From Sergeia podlipaevii (lineage: Eukaryota > Euglenozoa > Kinetoplastea > Trypanosomatida > Trypanosomatidae), in assembly GCA_030849805.1 (NCBI GenBank), contig JASANZ010001830.1, positions 1 to 18,063 of the forward strand: DNA of 18,063 nt. The letters are read 5' to 3'. The notes under the pieces are model-generated. The model was given only the letters and a program-made list of their open reading frames with translations. It did not search any database and was not told the origin of the DNA. Every line of letters begins with the position of its first letter. The first letter of the stretch is position 1. This document shows, in pieces, positions 1-6,077 of the stretch. The translations under genes and the position numbers were made by a program.

Positions 1-249
1 CACCTCGACGCCACATGTCACCGGGTCAGGCTTGGAGGCACCGTTGCCACGATCGTCCGTAGAACAGCTCTGGGGAGACTTACGAATCGCTGCATGAGTG
101 GCTGCGAAAGCAACGGCAGCTTCAGTCTCCTCGCGGGAATCACGATGGCCGGCCTTGGCAGAAGACGCAGCACCAAAAGGCTTGTTCTGCAACTCTACGT
201 CAGCAGGCGAAAGTTCAGCAAGAGGCTCGCGATTTGGATCGCTGGGCAT
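1..249 (-). CDS. N-terminal part of an unrecognised protein (runs off the left edge)
   Basis: An open frame of 83 codons starts at the ATG at 249-247 on the minus strand and reaches the window edge without a stop, so only the N-terminus is visible. It begins MPSDPNREPLAEL. It is rich in Ala, Ser, Glu and Asp with scattered basic residues, looks largely disordered, and has no signal peptide or membrane segment. I do not recognise a family. Support for it being a gene comes from its base composition, which is coding-like against the A/T-rich flank, and from a pyrimidine tract plus AG 48-56 bases upstream with no intervening ATG. It would be the last gene of the visible part of the polycistron. 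The plus-strand frames over the same bases look like shadows. Confidence 0.7.
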   Translation of the reverse strand, partial: MPSDPNREPLAELSPADVELQNKPFGAASSAKAGHRDSREETEAAVAFAATHAAIRKSPQSCSTDDRGNGASKPDPVTCGVEV

Positions 250-296
250 ATCTTTTTTATTTTTGTTTTCTTATCAGTGCTGAAGTACTTAACTTG

Positions 297-325
297 CTTT
301 TTTTCTTAATTTTAAAAAAAGAAAA
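297..325 (-). promoter_or_regulatory. Predicted spliced-leader acceptor for the left-edge gene
   Basis: On the minus strand a T-rich tract (roughly 325-314) is followed by AG dinucleotides at 306-305 and 298-297. The ATG at 249 comes about 50 bases later with no ATG between, giving a short 5' UTR. Which AG is used cannot be told from sequence. Confidence 0.5.
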
Positions 326-739
326 TGTATAAACCAAAATAATATATTTTCTTGTTGCTTCTCTCCTCAATCTTTAAATACAACACTTCTCTTCTTTATA
401 CCTGCTGCTCTGAGAAAGCGCGTGATAGATTCTTTATCAGTAACTAATTCACGACGAAAGGAAAGATATATCACCTATGAATAGTTGGAAAGGGAATATA
501 TTTATATATATATAAGCAAATTGTGCGAAGAAGATGCTCTCAACTAAAGGAAACAAAGGAGGAGAGAAAAGAGTACAAGCAAATGGTTCGGTGCAATAAT
601 GAAAAGAATAGAAAAAAGAAGCAACAAAAGTTTGTGGTGTAGTAGAATTTGCTTACAAACACTGAAAAGGCGTAACATATATATTTTTTTTTGTCGTTCC
701 ACGTGTCTTGGCGCAGTAGCAACTACTCATGTGAAAGGG

Positions 740-757
740 CACACACACACACACACA
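740..757. repeat. (CA)9 microsatellite
   Basis: Nine CA units on the plus strand, which would read (UG)9 in the transcript, lying in the presumed 3' UTR or intergenic part downstream of the MINDY-4-like gene. Confidence 0.9.
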
Positions 758-994
758 AGTTCACAAAGAGAAAATGCTACCCCATGTGCTTCTCTTGCCA
801 TTATCTCTCCTGCTGTTTTGATATGCCACATGAACTGACAGACATACCTCCCTTTCGTGGCTGTTGCTGATACTTTTCCTTTGCAACATATTGTACAATG
901 AAAGAAAACGAAGGGGAAAAAAAAAAAAGGAAAAAAAAAGCGCACATCACCTCTCCAAATGCGTAGGACACGCGCGACACATACATATATATGC

Positions 995-2977
995 TCAGTT
1001 TCGAATAGGTGTGTGATCACCCCAATCAATGCTTCCCGCCCGCCATGCTGGCACGGAGAGTATGGCAGTGTTCACAAATGATGCCGCATTACGCCGCCGC
1101 AACTTTCCATCCACAGCCCCCGATATAATCACGGTAAGATCCACCTCATCGTCCTCGGTCGCGGCGTCCCAGAAAGAAATAGTGAAACTCGCGCCACCGC
1201 CAAGGTCACGCTTCTGCTGAAGCAACTTACGTGTGTCCTTCTTCATGTACAGATTTGTGAAGTGGTCCTTGTGGCACACAATCCAGCTCGGGTAGGTCGG
1301 TTCCATTGCATAAGAGAACGAACGTTGTGTGGAAGAAGAGAAGTCTCTCTCGTCCTCCACGCTGGCAGCATCCCCGTTGAGCATGCCACATAGCAAACCT
1401 CCAGAATACCCTTTCCGTGCGGCCCCACTGGCGTCGTAGAGGGTGCCGTTATGCGTGTTGCTGACTGCGCGGCCGCATAGACACAAACTAGCCAATTCTA
1501 TCGTTCCAGTACCAGTGGCTTCGTGGATGAGTGCGTGAGGCGGTGCATCCATGTCCTTCTCGACTGCCGCACTACCACGCGAGAGGACTAGAGACAAGAG
1601 GAAACAAAGCAGGCCACTACCCTTGGGAGTAGCCCAAGATAACGCAGCTGCTCTATCGTCGTCATCGTCCTCACGGAGTAGGGTGGCTAGACGTTCCTCC
1701 ATAGCAGCGGTGCTTTCGAAGCCGGTCCAGGTAGAAAAGCGAGTGCTCACTCGAGTAAAGAAGTGCATGGTGGGGTCCTTCCTCTGAGGGAGGTTGCCCG
1801 CTACGAGGATGATGTGCTGAGGGTTCGGCTGGGCCTTGCAGAGAGAGGTAGAGAGTGCCTTCAGTAGTGCATCGCGCCGACGTGTGGCGGGTGCAACATA
1901 CACGTCCTTTGCGTAGTAAAAGGCGGCAGTGAGGGCCTGGATAACAGCGAGGGCCGCCCCTGGGCCCTTTTCCCACTGAATAAGCGTGCAGTCAAACTCT
2001 TCGTCGAAGGCAAAGCCTTGTCGCAGAAATGCAATGGAAGGGTGTGCAGCACGGCCGCAGAGTACACGGCAAGCCGCCTGGGCCGCCTCACAACTAAGCG
2101 GAGTGCTACCGCCCTCACTACTGTAACCTTTATCATCGCCTTCGTCTGAAGACAGATCGTCTTGCTGAAGATGCTCAGATGCTTTGCTTTGTTTTGTGGC
2201 ATTCCGAGTGTCCGCGGCAGCGCTATCCCCTAGCCACGCTGGCGCGCTACGTGCCTGCTGCTGCTGCTGAGGTCCATGCTGTGTCGGCTTACTCCCTTCC
2301 TCCTCTGCGCCGCTGCTACCCCCACTGCTGGCGCTGCTGCTGGTGCTGCCGCCCAGGAGGTCGTCTATTGTCATGCCGCCACCATCCACGTCTGGGTTCC
2401 TTGCAGCGTACCGAGCATCTTCTTTCCTACTCTTCCTCTTAGCTAGCTTAGACTTGTGCTTGACAGCGCTACCTTCTTCCTCGATACCGTCGTCGGCATC
2501 CCTGTCCTCATCGTCCTCGACATCGCTGCGCTCATCGTCGTCTTTGTGCCTCGCCTTCTCCTTCGTGTCCTTCTTCTTCTTTTTATCTTTCTTGCCCTTT
2601 AGCTTTCGCTCCGGGGACGATGACGTAGACGATATCGCTGGTAGCTCTGCGTTGGCCTCGACCACCAGCTCCTCTACGAGCAAGCGGCGCTCCACCCGCA
2701 GATCACAAAGCATTTCCATAATAGTCTCTATTCCCTCTTCCTTGAGCCTCGTCTGGTCCTCAGACTGGAGCGCCATCAAATCAGACATGAGCGCACGTGA
2801 GGAGATGGTGTTCTCATCTCGAGGGTTCTCCTCGTCAAAGGTCTTGAGAGTGGCCAGGTAGCCTCTACGGTGCATGTACTCGCGCAGTAGCGCTTCTGAA
2901 AGAAGTTGCACCTGCTGATCATGCGGCATCGAGTACACCGGAGACGACATGAGATCCTTTATCTTCTTCGGGGCCAT
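995..2977 (-). CDS. MINDY-4-like protein with LisH-like N-terminus, probable pseudo-deubiquitinase
   Basis: 660 residues, ATG at 2977, TGA at 995. Residues about 22-70 match the LisH-like N-terminus of MINDY-4 (motif LLREYMHRRGYLATLKTF). Residues about 122-190 form a Lys/Asp/Glu-rich stretch with possible nuclear-localisation clusters, followed by a Ser/Gly- and Gln-rich linker to about 295. Residues about 296-660 match the MINDY-3/4 deubiquitinase domain: AFLRQGFAF (316-324), a catalytic-loop motif at 334-346, LLCFLLSLVLSRG (456-468), ELASLCLCGRAVSN (494-507), PSWIVCHKDHF (563-573), and WGDHTPI near the end. Active family members cut ubiquitin chains using Cys, His and an oxyanion Gln. Here the Gln (Q334) and His (H572) are in place, but the Cys position in the usual GGPCG motif reads Gly (KGPGA, G340). 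I checked this codon on the DNA (ggg). The protein is therefore probably a ubiquitin-binding or scaffold protein rather than an active protease. The family comparison is from memory of the human protein. Confidence 0.85.
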   Translation of the reverse strand: MAPKKIKDLMSSPVYSMPHDQQVQLLSEALLREYMHRRGYLATLKTFDEENPRDENTISSRALMSDLMALQSEDQTRLKEEGIETIMEMLCDLRVERRLLVEELVVEANAELPAISSTSSSPERKLKGKKDKKKKKDTKEKARHKDDDERSDVEDDEDRDADDGIEEEGSAVKHKSKLAKRKSRKEDARYAARNPDVDGGGMTIDDLLGGSTSSSASSGGSSGAEEEGSKPTQHGPQQQQQARSAPAWLGDSAAADTRNATKQSKASEHLQQDDLSSDEGDDKGYSSEGGSTPLSCEAAQAACRVLCGRAAHPSIAFLRQGFAFDEEFDCTLIQWEKGPGAALAVIQALTAAFYYAKDVYVAPATRRRDALLKALSTSLCKAQPNPQHIILVAGNLPQRKDPTMHFFTRVSTRFSTWTGFESTAAMEERLATLLREDDDDDRAAALSWATPKGSGLLCFLLSLVLSRGSAAVEKDMDAPPHALIHEATGTGTIELASLCLCGRAVSNTHNGTLYDASGAARKGYSGGLLCGMLNGDAASVEDERDFSSSTQRSFSYAMEPTYPSWIVCHKDHFTNLYMKKDTRKLLQQKRDLGGGASFTISFWDAATEDDEVDLTVIISGAVDGKLRRRNAASFVNTAILSVPAWRAGSIDWGDHTPIRN

Positions 2978-3011
2978 CTTCGCGCGTAGAACTTATTTCA
3001 CTACAGCTGGC

Positions 3012-3030
3012 CTTTGAAAAAAGGAAAAAA
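3012..3030 (-). promoter_or_regulatory. Predicted spliced-leader acceptor for the MINDY-4-like gene
   Basis: On the minus strand a T/C tract (about 3030-3016) leads to a first AG at 3013-3012, with a second AG a few bases on. The ATG at 2977 follows about 34 bases later with no upstream ATG. A (TG)10 run lies about 30 bases further upstream. Confidence 0.6.
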
Positions 3031-3060
3031 ATAGCAAAGACGACAAAAATTATTTTCAAG

Positions 3061-3080
3061 CACACACACACACACACACA
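3061..3080. repeat. (CA)10 microsatellite
   Basis: Ten CA units on the plus strand, (UG)10 in the sense of transcription, upstream of the pyrimidine tract used by the MINDY-4-like gene. Confidence 0.9.
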
Positions 3081-3448
3081 CCTCCCAAGCAATGAGCAAA
3101 ATAGGAAAAAGTATGAATGTAAATCTATGTGTACCACCGCTTGCAACTTGGTCAAACAGGCATGCGCCGTTGAGCTATCTCTATCGCCGCAAACAAACGA
3201 ATATAACAATACACACTGATACAGTGGTCTGCCCTCTAAACGATTCGGTAAGTACTGCGGGAAGAATCAATTACAAGATATTTACGGATAAAGAAAGCAA
3301 AGAAAAAAATATAGAGAGAGAGGAATGCTTCTAAGCTTCCACTAAGGGTATATGCAATGGTGATCCTACTTTTCGCCGACAGAAAAAGCGTATCCGCACA
3401 GTATGCAACAAAAAGAAAAGTTTCATGTTGCTTTTTACTCTCATGTAA

Positions 3449-3463
3449 ATATATATATATATA
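3449..3463. repeat. Alternating AT tract
   Basis: About seven and a half AT units, followed by an A/T-only AAATAT-like stretch to about 3489. It lies in the presumed 3' UTR of the SH3 gene. Confidence 0.8.
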
Positions 3464-3563
3464 CATAAACAAATATAAATATAAATATAGCAAAGAAAAA
3501 AAAGAGCAAAAAAGTCGCCGCGAGCAACCTCCCCACAAAGCACGCAACACAACACATTGTCCA

Positions 3564-4670
3564 CTAGAACTTTACCCGACCACACGCTACATCCGCGACG
3601 TCCTCTTCAGTCAGCACCGACACGCCAGGAGCTGCCCCGCCACTTGCAATAAGACCACCGGGCTCAAGTGGAACCTTCTCAAACAAGTTCAACGCTGCTG
3701 GCACTACCGCTGTCGCCTGCTCTGCAGCAACTTTCTTGCCTTCGAGGTGTTGGCAGTACTCTTCCAGCGTCTCCAGCATCTTTTCTGTGATTCTCTCACC
3801 ACAGGTGCACTTCTCGCACTCACGCAGTAGCGCTTTACTCACCACATAAACAGACTTGCACGCTTGACAGAAAAACGGCACCTCTGTCGTGGCGACGTTG
3901 GGCACTGTGTAGTTGCTCGGAAATATACCCCGTCTGGCCTCACCCGCCATCGACCCCTCCCACCATCCATCATTCCACCTACGGTGGACTTGAATAACGT
4001 CCCCGACACGGAAGCCTAGTTCTCGTGTCTGTCGAGGCTGGAAAGAGTAAACAGCCTGTACCACATCGCACGTAACATAAGTACTTGGGAACAACAGAGG
4101 TACATCACGGCTTCCGCACGTGCAGGCAAGTAGCTCCACTTCATTCTTCGTCAGAAGTGTCGCTGACGGGTTCGCCTTGGCGACGGTAGTTGCAGATACT
4201 GCACGCGCCTCAGCATGACGCTTCGATGCTCCCTCCATGAGTGCTCGTGTGGCGGACTCGTTCACGCCATACCACCAACCTGGCAGGCGCGAGGGTCGCA
4301 CGACCGTCAGCACATCGCCACGACAGAAAGCCATCTCTTCAGTGGAGCCTGAAGACGGCGTATAGTCGTACAAGCACAACGCCTTATCGCAAAAAATCGG
4401 CTTCATCGATGAAAAGCGCATATTAGAGGTGACGAAGCAGCAAGGAAAGAAACCAGCCCTTGGTTTCGTCGTGTGATCCCAAGTCGCCTTGCTGGTGCCG
4501 TGGCTCCCTCGCCTCTCTCCAGAAGCTACGTACCCCTTCCAGAAGCCAGAGTCAGTGCCTTTTGCAATGACACAGATGACATCATGCGCGCAAAAGCTAA
4601 TTTCATCTTCGCATAAAGCATCGTAGTCCACAAGTGCAATGCATTGCTCGACCTCTTGCATCATCATCAT
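3564..4670 (-). CDS. Adaptor-like protein with three SH3 domains and a zinc ribbon
   Basis: 368 residues, stop TAG at 3564. The frame is open further upstream to a TTG at 4721, but the first ATG is at 4670, the first of four in a row. Three SH3 domains are visible. The first covers residues about 9-82 (ALVDYDA, GFWKG, AGFFPCCFV), the second about 95-202 (CLYDYTP, GWWYG, LLFPSTYV), and the third about 203-258 (AVYSFQP, GWWEG, GIFPSNYT). The first two carry insertions between the WW strand and the FP motif, about 18 and 50 residues long; the third is standard length. A four-cysteine motif follows (C268, C271, C285, C288, pattern CxxC-x13-CxxC), probably zinc-binding, then a short helical stretch and a plain C-terminal tail. 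There is no signal peptide, membrane segment or catalytic domain. SH3 domains bind proline-rich peptides, so an adaptor or scaffold role is inferred; partners are unknown and I assign no gene name. Confidence 0.82.
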   Translation of the reverse strand: MMMMQEVEQCIALVDYDALCEDEISFCAHDVICVIAKGTDSGFWKGYVASGERRGSHGTSKATWDHTTKPRAGFFPCCFVTSNMRFSSMKPIFCDKALCLYDYTPSSGSTEEMAFCRGDVLTVVRPSRLPGWWYGVNESATRALMEGASKRHAEARAVSATTVAKANPSATLLTKNEVELLACTCGSRDVPLLFPSTYVTCDVVQAVYSFQPRQTRELGFRVGDVIQVHRRWNDGWWEGSMAGEARRGIFPSNYTVPNVATTEVPFFCQACKSVYVVSKALLRECEKCTCGERITEKMLETLEEYCQHLEGKKVAAEQATAVVPAALNLFEKVPLEPGGLIASGGAAPGVSVLTEEDVADVACGRVKF

Positions 4671-5248
4671 CGGACGATATTCTGCTGTCCCCCTCCCCTC
4701 CGCCTCCCTCCCTTTAGGCAAAATATTGTTCTTGATAGCGTTTTTTAATCTCTAAAAAAAAAAAAAGATAATAATAATAAATCTATTTGCTTTTCTGTTG
4801 AAGTATCTTCAAGAACAACAACAAAAAAAAAACCACAAAAGTGAACACGGTTATGTCTTTTTCACTATGCGCCCACGCGCATAGATGTGTACGTGAAGAC
4901 AAAATCTTAATAAAAGTGTGTATGTATGGGTGCGACAATGCCGCTACCGGGAAGTCTACCAAAGAGAAGAGAAGAGAAGCGAAGAAAAAAAAAATCAACA
5001 AGAAAAAGCTAGCATGCAACTTCAGTGGCAGTGTCCCTCATGCATAGCGATAAGAATAAGACACACAGTTCGAAACATGAGAAATCCGCCTGTCTTGCGA
5101 TGATACAGACAGAATGGCCTCTTTCAACATTCTGCGTGTCGTATATATATGGATAGATATAAATGTGTATGTATGTTTTTTTTATTGTTTAAAATAAAAA
5201 CATTTATTTGTTGGATACCAACGAAGGTGTTCACACTACCCGGCTCGC
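4671..5248. other. Intergenic region between SH3 and eL32 genes
   Basis: This 578-base gap holds the SH3 gene 5' UTR and acceptor and the eL32 3' UTR. It contains several A runs (about 4824-4833 and 4986-4994), a purine-rich GAAGA-type stretch at about 4963-4985 and an A/T-rich stretch at about 5140-5210 next to the eL32 stop. No RNA gene or convincing coding frame was seen. Confidence 0.6.
4752..4767 (-). promoter_or_regulatory. Predicted spliced-leader acceptor for the SH3 gene
   Basis: On the minus strand a C followed by thirteen T residues runs straight into AG at 4753-4752. The first ATG (4670) is 81 bases further on, with no ATG between. This is the cleanest acceptor in the window. Confidence 0.7.
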
Positions 5249-5644
5249 TTACTCCAGCTTGCGGAGCTTGGCGTTACCGTTGATGAGACGGATGTCGAGC
5301 TCGTGGGCCTTGCGCACGATAGCCTTGCGGGACTTGGCGCCGACAGTGTGGGAGATGACACCAGCGTACTTGCGGTTCTGCATCACCAGCATGTAGAGGT
5401 CCTGCACGTTGTTGATGGGGAAGTTCTTGAAACCGGAAGGGGTGATGTACTTGGTGGCGCGGTCGCTACCGTAACCCTTGTTGGGCATAGCCTTCATACC
5501 CTTGTAGCGGCGGCGGACGGGGGAGTCCATACCGCGGGGCTTGCGCCAGCTGGCGCTGAGCTGGGGGAACTTCTCATAGCAGTGGCGAGTGAACTTCTTC
5601 GTGCGCTTCTTCACGATCGCCTTGGGGATAATCGGCTTCACCAT
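5249..5644 (-). CDS. RPL32: 60S ribosomal protein eL32
   Basis: 131 residues, ATG at 5644, TAA at 5249. The whole length matches eukaryotic and archaeal eL32, a structural protein of the large ribosomal subunit that contacts 28S rRNA. Diagnostic stretches are IVKKRTKKFTRH near residues 10-21, SWRKPRGMDSPVRRRYKG at 31-48, MPNKGYGSDRATKYITPSGF at 53-72, NNVQDLYMLVMQN at 78-90, and SRKAIVRKAHELDIRLINGNAKLR near the end (about 105-128, read in two parts: SRKAIVRKAHELDIR and LINGNAKLR). The length is typical of the family and nothing is missing. The gene is strongly basic and GC-richer than its flanks, as expected for a highly expressed gene. Expression in this group would be set mainly after transcription; the very short 5' UTR (about 23 bases) fits a ribosomal protein mRNA. 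Confidence 0.97.
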   Translation of the reverse strand: MVKPIIPKAIVKKRTKKFTRHCYEKFPQLSASWRKPRGMDSPVRRRYKGMKAMPNKGYGSDRATKYITPSGFKNFPINNVQDLYMLVMQNRKYAGVISHTVGAKSRKAIVRKAHELDIRLINGNAKLRKLE

Positions 5645-6077
5645 CTTTGAAGTAGTAGTGTTGGTTCCTTTGTATATTGTATCAAAGAGGAAAAAAAAAG
5701 GAAAGAGATGAAAACAGAATGAACAAAATGAAATTGGAAAAAAAAAATCAAAAAAAGGTGTCTTGCTTTATAGTGTTAAATGGCAACTAAACGTCTTACA
5801 GATCAAACTTGCTTGCTCAACAATACATTGTGCCTCTTTTCCCTTACGATATCATTTTTTTTTTTATTTCCTCAGCCTTTTACTCTCAAAAAATGACAAT
5901 AAAAAATTGCACGCATCAGCAAAAAAAATATATATCCTTGACTCTTCTAAACGATATCAAAGACGGCGTGCTTCACTCAAGCTCCAAGAAAGAAAAACAT
6001 GCCACCTGGTGCTCTATGAATGCACATAACCATAGAGATAAGGAAAGGGATTATCAAAAGCGTCTCCTTCGTACTCA
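5645..6077. other. Intergenic region between eL32 and the giant ankyrin gene
   Basis: This 433-base gap contains the eL32 acceptor and 5' UTR and the 3' UTR of the giant gene. It is A/T-rich with several homopolymer runs (for example T runs near 5857-5866). Polyadenylation of the giant transcript would be expected somewhat upstream of the eL32 pyrimidine tract. No gene is seen here; plus-strand frames crossing it run into the giant gene's antisense. Confidence 0.6.
5668..5707 (-). promoter_or_regulatory. Predicted spliced-leader acceptor for eL32
   Basis: On the minus strand a long T/C tract (about 5707-5685, including nine T in a row) is followed by a first AG at 5669-5668. The ATG at 5644 follows after a leader of about 23 bases without another ATG. 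Confidence 0.65.

Larger units (their letters stand above)
250..994. other. Intergenic region: 5' UTR of left-edge gene and 3' UTR of MINDY-4-like gene
   Basis: This 745-base gap has no convincing coding frame. It holds the predicted acceptor near 297-306, a TA-rich tract at 496-514, a (CA)9 microsatellite at 740-757 and a double A run at 917-939, which is T9CCT12 on the transcribed strand. The pyrimidine tract starts only about 55 bases past the MINDY-4-like stop and is followed by a first AG at 880-879. That could be an extra acceptor or simply 3' UTR sequence. Short frames here are low-complexity and several open with TTG rather than ATG. Confidence 0.6.
2978..3563. other. Intergenic region between MINDY-4-like and SH3 genes
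   Basis: This 586-base gap holds the 5' UTR and acceptor of the MINDY-4-like gene, a (CA)10 run at 3061-3080, an alternating AT run at 3449-3463, an A/T-rich tract to 3489, and an A-rich tract at about 3491-3516 just past the SH3 gene stop. No convincing gene was seen on either strand; the short frames follow the A/T-rich composition. Confidence 0.6.

Noticed and set aside
496..514. TA-rich tract considered as a TATA-type promoter
   Set aside because: Trypanosomatid protein genes are transcribed polycistronically without gene-by-gene TATA promoters, and similar AT tracts recur in other gaps here.
2343..2861. Plus-strand serine-rich frame of 172 codons opposite the MINDY-4-like gene
   Set aside because: The Ser and Phe runs are the reverse reading of the Lys/Glu/Asp-rich linker codons. 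No splice acceptor or family match supports it.
4671..4721. 17-residue N-terminal extension of the SH3 protein from a TTG
   Set aside because: TTG is not a normal start in trypanosomatid nuclear genes. Four consecutive ATGs at 4670 follow the acceptor with no earlier ATG.
5061..5090. Possible tRNA B-box-like sequence GTTCGAAAC
   Set aside because: No matching A box, acceptor stem or cloverleaf can be formed around it, so it is treated as a chance match.
5303..5650. Plus-strand frame of 115 codons opposite eL32
   Set aside because: It is the antisense of a certain ribosomal protein gene, its composition (Val/Leu/Gly/His-rich) mirrors the eL32 codons, and it has the opposite orientation to every supported gene.
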